NCBI GenBank assembly: GCA_002104905.1 | Contig: MCFE01000150.1 | Location: forward strand, 89,306-153,305 | DNA length: 64,000 nt | Direction: 5' to 3' | Source of the DNA: Basidiobolus meristosporus CBS 931.73 | Lineage: Eukaryota; Basidiobolomycota; Basidiobolomycetes; Basidiobolales; Basidiobolaceae | Part shown: one piece after another, positions 46,401 through 56,470 of the stretch | How the letters are laid out: the number at the start of each line of letters is the position of its first letter | Numbering within the stretch: the stretch's first letter is position 1 | Translations under genes and position numbers: made by a program | The notes under the pieces: model-generated | The model's input: only the letters and a program-made list of their open reading frames with translations | Databases searched by the model: none | Told to the model about the DNA's origin: nothing

Positions 46401-46754
46401 CGAGCGGTCTTCTGAGTGGTTGCGCTCTCGATTTTGAGGGGGTGAATCGTCTAGGTAGTGCTTGTACATTTTCTTTATCAGCGCCTCGAAGGGGGAAAAG
46501 TATACGGTTATTAAGTAAGACCAAAATGGGCTCTCTAGCGCGTTAACGACGAATTCCTTGTAAGAGCAAAGTCTTATATCAAACTTGACAAGTAACAAGC
46601 CAAACACTAAAGATGCAGGAATGGAGTAAAGGTAGATCCAAGATATCAATAGTAGACAGCGGCTAAGTATAAGCTGAACGATACGGATGAGTGTGGAGAT
46701 TAGAGTTGAAAATAGAACGATGGTGGCAAAATTGTAAGGGACTTTGTCCATCAT
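43485..46754 (-). CDS. Chitin synthase (division 1)
   Basis: Four exons, 46754-45215, 45154-44769, 44705-44493 and 44423-43485, total 3078 nt and 1025 residues. The enzyme polymerises UDP-GlcNAc into chitin at the plasma membrane. The catalytic core begins near residue 330 ([13 protein letters not shown]), then [88 protein letters not shown] and the hallmark QRRRW at 660-664. Seven or so membrane spans follow. The phrasing resembles class I-III enzymes. Unusually, the N-terminus is not a soluble disordered arm. Residues about 8-66 contain two or three hydrophobic spans, and the Pro-rich disordered segment (about 115-260) comes after them. Start ATG 46754 leaves room for no longer frame. Confidence 0.95.
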
Positions 46755-48090
46755 ATGTGGTAATTAAGTACCCCTCAGTGTCAAGCAAGTCCGGTTGTGA
46801 TGATTATCTATTGGCTTAATTAATAATAATTTCTGGCAAATCGAGTATAATTGTAGGAGATTAAAGTAGGGAATGCGGCTGTTTCGAGTTCAGTTTTATA
46901 TTGTGATTGAGCAATAAGTCACACCGCATTGGCCTGCGCTCTGCTAATCCAATGATTCCGTTTAAGGAGAAGTCTAAAAACAGATGGCTAATTTTAAACT
47001 TATTCCAAGGTTCCATTTGAATACAAATCAATTTAATCGGACTCTAGACTGAGCTGCCAGAAGGTACAAATGTCAACTATTTGCTTGGAGTCCCATGGGT
47101 GCCGAATTTATCTTGTTCACAATACTCATGTGACTCCTTGGAGGGTTGCAACAAATAGCACCAAAATTCTCTTAATTAAAAGGCATAGTTGGCAACAAAT
47201 CAGACCTCCCGAAAGAACCTTCGTGACAGTAGCAAGGTGGTGCTCGATATGATTGGCGGAGGACTCATGGAAAAGATCGCCCAAACACATACCGACCAAG
47301 GTCCCTGACATCATAACTACGTGTGGACTTATCGGTTGACATTCAGGTGGGTTATGAACAAGAAATCCAGTATTGCAGCCGCCTGTAGTGTCTCTCTCCC
47401 CAAATCTCTGAGAAGAGCTACTTCACCAAAGCCATCTTCTCACCGCATTCAGCTTGGATCACATGGGTCTACTGGTGCGAAGTAGCATGTGCCCTGAACG
47501 AAACAAGCCATGCAAATCACCACGGCACACAGGGTGAGAACCTTCCATACTGAAGATAGAACCAGTATTAAACTTCTTTCGAACATGTGGCATGTCTCGG
47601 ACTTGCATGGAACCTAGCGGGAATTGCAAGGGCAAGAATGAATTTTGACTTTATTAGGAAGTGGAGCCCTACCGCGGTTTTACTGCCGAAGGTGTTAGGT
47701 TGGATATAGATCTACGAGTGTGAGGGATCCAATTCAAGGTGCATTTCGACACAAAAATAGCTTCACGCCATGATGACATTCATGGTGGCTACACGGAACT
47801 GAAAAGTCATCCCTGATGCGGTGGCCAGAAATTCTAACATTTAAGATTGGACCAATCAGTCCATCACATCCATTCTTGGTGCCAAATCAATGGGTCATAG
47901 ACACGCTTCCTAAGACAATGCTTAAATCAAGCCAATTAAACCCCGATCATTTAAAAATAGATTTATCGGAAAAAACATGGCCAAGTTAACATATAGATAC
48001 ATAAAGTAAACAACGGAATACTTTGGTTCGAGTGAAGATTGTTGACGAATTCAGAAATCAAAAAAATTCCATCAATCAAGATTGGGCCTC
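46755..48090. other. Gene-free spacer
   Basis: About 1.3 kb, AT-rich near 46800-46870, upstream of the chitin synthase gene. I saw no gene or repeat. Confidence 0.5.
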
Positions 48091-48339
48091 TCACATGACG
48101 CAGCATCCTCGGCCATTACGTTCTCTTCTTATCAGCTTAGACTGACCGACTAAATGCGCGGGTGGAGTTGAAGAGACGAGTGGATTACCGGGAAGATTGT
48201 CTATCCGACTCATCGAGTCATTGCTTTGTAAGTTGGATGCACTAAAATCTACCGAGTCGAGAGGGTAGGCAGTTGCATCTGATACAAGTTCAGATACAAC
48301 AACAGCAGCAATGATGTTGGCAGGGGTCAAAATCTTCAT
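48091..48339 (-). CDS. Small secreted-looking protein with CaaX-like end
   Basis: An 82-residue single-exon ORF. A TATATTTA/TATAAA-like box lies about 45 bp before the ATG, which supports a real transcript. Residues 1-24 resemble a signal peptide (K2, hydrophobic AAVVV core, cleavage plausible after ATA). The middle is Ser/Asn-rich and disordered. The end is KLIRRERNGRGCCVM: a dibasic RR and then C79-C80-V81-M82, a legal CaaX box for farnesylation. A-factor-like fungal pheromone precursors end in CaaX but normally lack a signal peptide, so the combination is odd. It may be a pheromone-like precursor, a small secreted protein whose Cys pair is accidental, or another short peptide. No receptor gene lies nearby. 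Confidence 0.55.
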   Translation of the reverse strand: MKILTPANIIAAVVVSELVSDATAYPLDSVDFSASNLQSNDSMSRIDNLPGNPLVSSTPPAHLVGQSKLIRRERNGRGCCVM

Positions 48340-51140
48340 ATTGAGCTTGGGAAGTGCTTGGGTAGGTTGCCCTGCGTCGGCCCTTTATATTTAGGTGGGA
48401 TGTCGCTTCGTACACCACTTCGTCACGGCCGATTTCAAATAAAATCTATTGAGTTTGGGATCCTTCTCATATTGCTCTGATGGGTTCATGGTATTGGATG
48501 AGTGGTTCAGGCCTATCAACGAGCAAGCAACTCTGCCATTTTTGAGCAACAATCATCAGGGCAAGATTAGGTTTAATTGTTGGTGATGCTATGATCTCCG
48601 TGCGCTATCCGTTGAATAACCTTGATCTCTGGTGATCCGTAAAGGGGGCTCGTTCCCACCAAAGAGCGACTAATGAATATGAGACCTCTAACCGTAACGA
48701 CCTTGCCCACGAAGTGTGGTAGTAGTCAAGGCAGCGATCATGCTGATCTTCGGACGAGTGATAGTGCCATCAGTCGTTTCAGCTGGAGACAATGGATCGC
48801 CGTTATCCCCAACACTAAACAATAGGAGGCTTATTCGTCTGCTGAGTTTTTAAACCATTGTTGGTGCGAGACATGGTCAGTTTCGGACATGTGTGAGGTT
48901 ATTAATGATTTAGCCCACCAGGCTGATCCGGCACAACTTGTTCAGTAGGTGACGTAAGTTCTACGGGAGACTCTGCGCAGCTAGTTTGAACAACCTCAGT
49001 ATTCCTGTTTTGCCACTTCCATCAGGCGGTCTTATTCTGGACAATGAATGCCTCTTGCAGGTAGGAAAAACCAGAACGGACATGGAAGATATGTAAATCC
49101 TTCGAGCAGGGCAGGCTCAACACACCAGTCCCTATCCAAACCACATGTTGGTTTGAGGATGGGGGCTCGGAGATTTAAAGATTTCCCATGTTTCAAGAAC
49201 GTTACTAGCCTTTCTGAGGACAAATTAACGCTGATGCTCGATTACGGCGGGAATGACCAGAAGAGCTCAGCTATTTTCCATACGCAAAGCTATGTGCGAG
49301 ACGGTCAGCTCCCATCCACCATTCCGCAAATGGTTCCCTGTTTCAAAGCGTATCTGGCAAACGATGGCAGTACAATTTAACTTGCGACTCAACTTGAATG
49401 ATGGACTGGTGGCAAACATGATTTCAAGTACATTCTAGGTTTGCGAAAACCAAATAATCAAACAACTGGGTGCTGCCAACTCTGTAGGGCTATCTACATT
49501 GTCTTTCTCAATGAACACCGGCTACCAACTTCTGGATCATTGGTCAAGCCGGGGCTTAGAAATCGGTTGAGCCATAGCCTGTGTGTTTGTCATTGCGATC
49601 AGCCAAGCCAAATACCTGCTAGTAGCATAACAGTCATGGCACAGGTATCGGGGAGATCTCGCCAGGCGATTTTGTTGTGTGGCGAGTTGATCTGTTCATC
49701 TCACTAGGCGCACTGCAACCGCCCGATGGAGTTTGCAGATAAAGGTGGGACAACTGATCATTCGAAAAGCCAGAATCTATGCGCAAGTGGCATCACCAGT
49801 GTGACCTTCCAAATGGCCACCTCGGTTGTCCCTTCGTTATATGTTTAGAGTGGCATCCAGATTGGAGACATCATAGGAATTACACAGTTTCTACGCCGGA
49901 TCCCCCAAAGTAGCTCTGGCACAATTGCGGAGCCTCCGATACCGGCTTCCGTACATCAAAGGGAATTTCAACGCAAATCTGATATTCATATCTAGCTTTA
50001 ATGGCTCAAGCTGGTGTACATTTGAACACCATCGTTCCAGTGGTGCGAGATTGATCTGATAGATGCGTGTGGGCAATCAACAATAATGTATTCGAGCTTA
50101 ACTACTGATTTAATTTATCTCCATCGGTTTGGCAACAATGAAAGTCACGGGTGTTCACACTCGCACCCGTGCCTCAGGCAGTGCCGTGCCCTTGCCATTG
50201 GTGGTGGATGTCCGTGGTCCAAATCAATCCGGTAGTTTGCAGCTGATTAATCTGAAAACCATGTTAGAAGCTTGGGGGTCACTTCATCGTAGCCTGTTGC
50301 TCGATTGACTCAGGCTGTCAGCAGCAGAGTCTCTGATGACTACATTTGAGTGGTGCAGCGATAGCTATGCACTGTGTCCGGGTTTATTAACCACCGTAAT
50401 GACCTCTAAATGTCTCACACAATTGATCCAGGCTGGTTTTGCGTGTTTGATTCAGGATATGCGTGTTACCACGGAGGGGACCAATCGAGGTTTGGTACCG
50501 GACAGCACTTTTCAAGTGCAATTGCAGTCTAGCACATATACATATATTTAACGCCGCATTTCACGGATGGGTTGCTCAATGCATATGAAAAATCTTGGTG
50601 CCTTTCTCTAAGGTAAGGTGGTGTGCTTCACATGGACTCCAGTTGGCGGTGATGCATTTCGAGCGATCTTCTCTCACCGAGATTGGTACTGCATCAATAC
50701 AGCTTCTCGACATCTTGCTTATCTAGCTTCCCTATCAATGTAGCTTCAAGTTCATCTGCCTGAGAATCCACAGGTGCCACGCGCAATTGGCTCGATCTAG
50801 TCCTACCTGGATTAGGTCTTTTTGCAAATGCCTTTTAATGAGCTCAGGTGACTGATGCTAGTTTCCTGGTGAAATAGTTCCTTAACCTACTAATCCCCAT
50901 TTCCCATCTGTTCCATTGATTACTCTTAAGCTTATTACCATTGTGACTAGTTTTTCCTAATCATCCGATAAAACATTTTGCTCCTAAGGCCGGGCGCACT
51001 CTTATTTTATCTTTCACCAAGTGGCCATCACTCGAGAGTGGCTCAGAGGAAAAACTACGCAATAGGAGACTAGTAAACATACCGAGCTTACTCTATTAAT
51101 CTTGCCTGTCCCCTGTAATCAGTTACTTAACATATCCGCC
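48340..51140. other. Gene-free spacer
   Basis: About 2.8 kb without a convincing gene. The longest open frame is 110 codons at 49048-49380, with no recognisable domain. The upstream regions of the CaaX-type gene and the VTT gene share this spacer. Confidence 0.5.
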
Positions 51141-52181
51141 ATGAGGCTTTTCAGAAAGTATGCAAGTGCTCGGAATTATGAGGGTAATCACAAGCAAATC
51201 TTAAAGTGGTTATTTAGAGGAGTATTGGTGCTGCTAATACTAGGCTTACTTATTCTGGCTGGTATCTACGCCTCACCCCATTTGCAACCATTTCTATACA
51301 GGATGCAGCAAGTCCCTTTAGGTTGGTTATGGGTTACTATGGCTTATATACCGCTGGTCATGGTTTTCGCTCCGAGGTCTTTAGTTGGAAGCGGAGTTGG
51401 CTTCGTTTTCGGGCCTGCTTTAGGCTTGGCTATTGATATATCTGGGTTCACTTTGGCTACTATGAGCATCTGGGTGGTTTGTCAAGCTCTCAAGCGTGTC
51501 ATAAATGTTGGAGAAGCTCAAGAAAGTTCAATTGAGATTGCAGATGAGGAAGGGGACACCGACACCTTGCACCTAACCCATTTCAAGCCACCTTTGCAGA
51601 GACATGATTCAGAAGCTTCGCACACCAGTCAAACTTCAAATATTTCCGCCTTCTCACTCGGCTCGGAAGATGAATTGTTGATAGAGGAGCCAGCAGAAGC
51701 TTCGCATACTGGTAATAAACCAGCCTCAAGCAACAGCTCCAGCTCAGCGGCAGAGCAAGGGATCCTGAAGAAAGCAGAGAAAAGATTCCGGTTGATCAGT
51801 AGACTGTATGAGCGTGTTGGAGGATGGAAGCTAGTGCTATTCGCAAATATAAGCCCAGCATTTCCAGTTTCGTTGACTTCCTACATTCTTTCGTTTACAA
51901 ACATCCCATTCTATCAGTACCAAATCATGACTATATTGTCTAATATCCCGTATTGTGTACTCTATGTCATGATTGGGGCCTCTGCTCGCAGTTGGGCCGA
52001 CCTGATCTCAGGCCAAGGGCAGACCTGGTGGCAATGGTTAGTTTTAGCTATTGGATTAGGCTCTACCGTTGGATTTATAGCCTGGCTGGGTAAACTCACA
52101 GTCAAGTATTCGAAAGAGCTGGACGAAGAAGAGGAGGAAGAAGCTGACCTGATATCTGACGTTGATGAAGGGACTTCGTAA
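51141..52181 (+). CDS. VTT/TVP38-family membrane protein
   Basis: A single-exon ORF of 346 residues from ATG 51141 (MRLFRKYAS); the frame is open a little further upstream but without an ATG. A membrane span at about 22-46 is followed by the SNARE-associated/VTT (DedA-like) domain: LVMVFAPRSLVGSGVGFVFGPALG...TLATMSIWVV near 80-130, then after a long acidic, Ser-rich insert (about 140-225) RLYERVGGWKLVLFANISPAFPVSLTSYILSF near 235-265 and SNIPYCVLYVMIG. A last span precedes an acidic tail (EEEEEEADLISD). Yeast Tvp38 and animal TMEM41/TMEM64 are relatives. They act in Golgi/ER membranes, some as lipid scramblases. The insert splitting the domain is longer than usual. Confidence 0.85.
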   Translation: MRLFRKYASARNYEGNHKQILKWLFRGVLVLLILGLLILAGIYASPHLQPFLYRMQQVPLGWLWVTMAYIPLVMVFAPRSLVGSGVGFVFGPALGLAIDISGFTLATMSIWVVCQALKRVINVGEAQESSIEIADEEGDTDTLHLTHFKPPLQRHDSEASHTSQTSNISAFSLGSEDELLIEEPAEASHTGNKPASSNSSSSAAEQGILKKAEKRFRLISRLYERVGGWKLVLFANISPAFPVSLTSYILSFTNIPFYQYQIMTILSNIPYCVLYVMIGASARSWADLISGQGQTWWQWLVLAIGLGSTVGFIAWLGKLTVKYSKELDEEEEEEADLISDVDEGTS

Positions 52182-53033
52182 TGTGTAGCTGGTGTTTCTC
52201 TAATAAATTATGTTTATCTCTAAACCTCGAGGTGTTTCCGAGTCCCGGCCACTAACCTACCTCATCGATTCACTCTGACTCAACAGCACTGATGTTCCTG
52301 TTCTCATTTGCAACGTCCATCTCACACCTCAACTCGTATATCCTGCATTTCCTTTGACGAACTCATGCCCATTCTTCTTTCTCTGCAGGCCAAGTTGCCC
52401 GATTTGTAGTACCTTGAGATTGGGGGATGTCATACAAAGGTACAAAAAATGCATACAACCCGCAACACTTGCCATAATTATCCATTGCTGATTAATGCTG
52501 GCTGTATATACGTTGATGATCCATTTTGACAATACCGTCTGAACTCGCTTGATATGATTTGATACTGAATGAGTAAGTTAAGCCGAGTAGCTGCATCGGG
52601 CTGTGTTTGCCATCGCTGTTGACTCTGTCACATACGTAGCTGGTAGTTGTGCGCAGCATGGTTTTTGAGGTGGTGTGCCATTATGTTAGCTGCTGGGTCA
52701 GACTGGAAATCAGTACTTCGCGACAGTACATCGTCCACACAATAGAGAGCCTACCTTTGACCATCAATGCTTCAGTTAGCGTGGCTACTGTGCGATCGTC
52801 CAATAATGGGATTTTGGTGCGTTAGTCTCATTAGCGGGATAGATAAACCCAGATAACCTGCCACCATTCAATGCATGTCTGACAAATCCCAGAATGATAT
52901 TAGCCAATGGTCAAGAACAGCGATTACATCAACGATGCTCCATTGGTTCTTTGATTACTGGAGGCCATTATAAAAATCCCCAAACCAGAAAGTCAACTTA
53001 GTAGTTCATTTCTTTACCATTCAACCGGAGAGC
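52182..53033. other. Spacer upstream of msrB
   Basis: About 850 bp with no gene or repeat recognised. Confidence 0.5.
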
Positions 53034-53537
53034 ATGGCACAATCAGAAGAGGAATGGAGAACTGTTTTGTCCCCAGAACAGTTCCGCGTTTTGAGAGAGA
53101 AAGGGACCGAGCCTCCCTTCACCGGGGAATACGACAAACATTATGAACCAGGTATTTGTTACTCCTCCTTACCTACCGACCTGCTTACTTAATCCGCATT
53201 TAGGAGTTTACTGCTGTGCCGGGTGTAATGCCCCTCTTTATAAATCGGACACCAAGTTCAAATCAGGCTGCGGCTGGCCTGCATTCTTTGATGCAATTCC
53301 AGGTAGATCTTACACCCACCTTTTGTAGTCCAGGTAAAATACTGACAGGATGTAGGGGCCATTGAGCGGCACGAAGACCATTCTTTCGGTAGAACCCGTA
53401 CAGAGATTGTGTGCAAGGCTTGTGGAGGCCACCTTGGTCACGTATTCAAGGGTGAAGGATTCCCTAATCCTACTGACGAACGCCACTGCGTTAATAGTAT
53501 CAGCTTGAAATTCAACGAGGGAGACAATAAGTTATGA
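53034..53537 (+). CDS. msrB: Peptide methionine-R-sulfoxide reductase B
   Basis: Three exons, 53034-53151, 53204-53302 and 53356-53537, give 399 nt and 132 residues. The enzyme reduces the R epimer of methionine sulfoxide in oxidised proteins. The structural zinc ligands are two CXXC pairs, C44-A-G-C47 and C92-K-A-C95. Family blocks are [52 protein letters not shown] and [11 protein letters not shown], where C117 is the catalytic cysteine. The length is the family norm. There is no targeting peptide, so it is probably cytosolic. Both introns split a PG codon pair at the same phase. Confidence 0.95.
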
Positions 53538-54292
53538 TCAGAGACAAAGCTATCAGTTTGTAACACACGAGTCTTTTCCACATTGCTTTTTCAACTGAAT
53601 AAATATTACAAGGAATTCGAAGGCTTTGCACTTGCTTCTGTGCACGTCCAGTTATCAAAAGTAGCTGTTGGGAATGCGTTCAGGAGGTGCGTAATGGCCC
53701 AATTTAGGAAAGAGGGACACCTAATTCATGACAATCGGCAGCTTCCCCAACCCCAGGTGTGATCTCAACCAGCAGTAGTGGGATTCTCCCATAAATGCCA
53801 CCATTGATGCGTGATCAAGATTGTTTAGAATAAAATCACTAAAATTAACTTTCACTCTGGTAGGCAATCTTGATTATCAGCACCAAGATGCCCCCTATTC
53901 ATCCATGCTGAACAGAACCGAATATCTTGGTGATCAACGATAAGATAGCACTACTGCACTGTGTATGAATGCATACCAAGGCATTGAGCTATGGTAAATA
54001 AAGAAGTAAACAAACCTCCTCGGTATAGCCCAGTACCTTCCTGGAGACTAAACACATCTCTGTCTCAGGATCGAAGCCAAGGGTCCCTGACATACGGGTG
54101 GAGTTACGAGTATTAATTTACTAATTCTAAGCAGTGTAGTAACCAAGAGGTTACGGAAGATTAGAAAAAACAAGTATCTTGTGACACAGATCGCTAGTGC
54201 AAGGACACGCTGATGCATTAGTCCTTGCTACTAGAAAGGAGGGATTCTTAGTATATCCAGACCCCGCAGTGATTGTTCCACCCTTTCCGCCA
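53538..54292. other. Spacer next to the truncated acyltransferase
   Basis: About 750 bp, the last apparently ordinary unique sequence before the terminal array. I saw no gene. Confidence 0.5.
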
Positions 54293-54680
54293 TTAATAGA
54301 TAAATTTGACAAACGATGCCAGTTCCTGGTCGTTGCGGAATCTTTCCAAGTATTCCGTCTCTACAGTAACACAGGCGTCAATTCCCCTGCCTTGCTTTTG
54401 TAGCGGCGGCATATCGAATATGCAAATCATCCCAACAACAAAGGATGCTTCCCGCCGACAACATACAGGAGCTCCGTCGCCGAAATCAGTGGTGTAATAG
54501 CCAAACTTCGACCAGTCAGTGGCTACGCAGTCCGCATCTACCAACCACTCGGGTATTATTTGTGGCAGAGGCGCACCGTTGTCGGGATACAAATGATTGA
54601 TCCAGGATTCCTTGGGCTCATATCTGCCTGTAAGGACGGCCTGGCGCATCCTCAAAGCCACACTTCCGAGTGTTCCGTTC
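54293..54680 (-). pseudogene. C-terminal remnant of a BAHD/HXXXD-type acyltransferase
   Basis: About 129 codons matching the C-terminal end of the fungal CoA-dependent (trichothecene acetyltransferase-like) transferases: LGSVALRMRQAV, ATDWSKFGYYTTDFGDGAP with the DFGxG-type structural motif, a hydrophobic strand (VGMICIFDMPP), CVTVETEYLERF and the stop. The catalytic HXXXD half is missing. The frame runs straight into TTAGGG at 54681, so the 5' part of the gene was lost, apparently by a terminal break followed by telomere addition. The substrate cannot be told from this part. Confidence 0.75.
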
Positions 54681-55652
54681 TTAGGGGGGGGGATGATAAT
54701 CACCACAGGGTGAAATCTTTATTTAAATTGTAAATAAAGAAGCCAAGTTTGAATATGAATATCTGAGATGCAGTTAGCCTACAAGATAAACCTGGACTTT
54801 GCTGTATCCCAAATATCCTCAATATCAAAGTTTAGAGGAGAATGTAGCAAAACTGCTTGTTCACTGTAGTATTTCTTGAGGAAGTTTGTGACTTGAAGGG
54901 AAGGAGAGTTCTTCAACAAGCTGGTAAACCTTTTGAGGAGGTCTTTTTCCAGAGAGAATGGTACAAAGAGTGGAATGTCTAAATGATGTCTGAATATATT
55001 CTCTGAGAGCTCCCAATCCAGCATATTTTTGACTTCTTCTGTAATATCTTCAACAATATCTTTGTCAAGAATGACTTCCAAGTGATCCCTGGAAATGTAC
55101 TGAATGCTAATAATCCTAGGCATATGAATACCTAGGTCCTTGAGGTAGTTTCTTTGTTCTGAAATTGGAAGATAGCCAGCATTTCTGAAATAGCAAACAG
55201 CCCAATTGGAAGTGGGAGGAGTATCAGGGCTGACAGGGAATATTCTTCTGGCTTTAGGGTGCACTGGCTTAGGTGACTGTCTTGTTGGAAGGGCAGCTGG
55301 CTTTGGATGCGCTTGAAGTGCTTGGGAGTATGTCTGAGTATGAATGGCAGGAGTTGCTGGTTGCTGATAGTGCTCAGATTGACTGGAAGAAGTGCTGGTT
55401 GAGGGGTTGCAAGGTAAGGAAGAAGCTGAAAGAGAAGTAGAGAGTGCTGTGTGAAGATCAGAGAGAGTTTTGAAAAGAACCTAGATCTGAGATTTCAACA
55501 TTGAGTTTTCAGCTTCCAGAAGAGAAACTCTTTGTTCAAGATAAGAAGTCTGTAAAGAGTGAAAGTTGGGTAAAGACATGGAAGAAGTAGATAATAAGAA
55601 GAAAGGAGTAGTTGGGGTAGGAGGGTGAGAAAATAGTTAAGAAGAAAAGAGA
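54681..55652 (-). mobile_element. ORF1-only non-autonomous retroelement (telomeric array unit 1)
   Basis: A roughly 970-bp unit on the minus strand. Its 3' end reads GGCTTCTTT...AAATAAAGATTTCACC, then the hairpin CACC-CTGT-GGTG, then a run of nine C joined to CCCTAA of the flanking telomere motif. That tail is the one used by the LINE and the SINE further out. It encodes only an ORF1-type protein and no endonuclease or RT. Telomeric GGGTTAGGGTTAGGGG at 55653-55668 borders its 5' end. Confidence 0.75.
54779..55579 (-). pseudogene. ORF1-like protein of the non-autonomous element
   Basis: A frame of 267 codons from ATG 55579 (MSLPNFHSL) with one TAG at 55483-55481. The N-terminus is a coiled coil (LEQRVSLLEAENSMLKSQI). 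A Ser/Pro/Gln-rich linker follows, then a globular C-terminus (TSNWAVCYFRNAGYLPISE...HLEVILDKDI...IEDIWDTAKSRF). The C-terminus aligns with ORF1 of the full LINE (STWTVVYLKQVPWTPISN...ILEVILDQNI...FEELWDSAGH). By analogy with LINE ORF1 proteins it should bind element RNA. If the TAG is real, only the part from a later start is made. Confidence 0.75.
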
Positions 55653-55668
55653 GGGTTAGGGTTAGGGG
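55653..55668 (+). repeat. Interstitial telomeric tract
   Basis: GGGTTAGGGTTAGGGG lies between the ORF1-only element and the next, unidentified unit. Confidence 0.9.
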
Positions 55669-56470
55669 TCTAAATTCTTTTATTGAATCTGATCAAGTAT
55701 AGTAATACCATTTCAACTTGATTCAAGTTGAGTAGTGCAAATTGTACAAAGAAAATATATTTATGGTAATGTGAAGGTAAATATACTGCTTAAGTTGAGT
55801 TGAGTTCTGAAAAGAAATTTGTCAATAAATTAGGCTAGAAATGAAGTAAAGATGGGAGTTATTTGAAAGCAAAGCACCAAGGGAAAGTGTAGAGCTATAC
55901 TACCACTTCCTGGAAGGCAGGGATGTCACAGGAAGGCAGAAGCTCAGGTCTAATTGCAGATATGATAGCAGAAAGTCTCTGGATGAGCTCCCTTTGTTTG
56001 TGAAATTGGAACAAAGATTGGGTATCTTTGAACCCAAAGCAGCTCTCTACATGAGAGAAGTAAAAATACCTGCTACAGTAGGGGCACTTGGTGTTGTAAG
56101 AGTCTTGGAGATATTGGAAGTGATTGGGAGGACAAGTAGATTATGTGGTTTTCACTTAATGATTTATTGAATGTAAAAGTGGTATTTATACTTTTACCTG
56201 GTCCTGGCATTGCAAACACGTAGAATAGGTTAAGGAAGGTCCCAAGAACATGTGTGCAAAGTTTGGGGCTGTTTGGTCAACTTTGAGATATTTCATGTTC
56301 TGGGCACCTGATGTTTTGGTGAATATATTCCAAGTAGTTTCTGAAATCTAATTGATGGAAAACAAGGTCACGACTCAGTGCTTTTAATAAGCACAGCTAT
56401 CATCCTCCTACGTGGAGTAGCCAAACTGTGGTATTCATACGATTACTACTCCTTCTGATTTGGTTTCACC
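55669..56470 (-). other. Unidentified array unit with an embedded copia LTR piece
   Basis: Bounded by telomeric motifs at both ends (TTAGGGG at 55663-55669, TTAGGG at 56471). Read on the minus strand it ends with an AATAAA near 55680 and GACCCCTAA, so it looks like the 3' end of another retroelement. It lacks the CACC/GGTG hairpin tail of the other units. I find no coding region. A copia LTR fragment occupies 56094-56338. Confidence 0.4.
56094..56338 (-). repeat. Inverted copia LTR fragment
   Basis: TGTTGTAAGAG at 56094 begins an inverted stretch closely matching the copia LTRs of the first 25 kb (GATTTATTGAATGTAAAAG, TACTTTTACCTGG, GTGTGCAAAGTTTGGGGC). About 100 bp of the LTR's outer end are missing at 56338. 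Confidence 0.85.
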
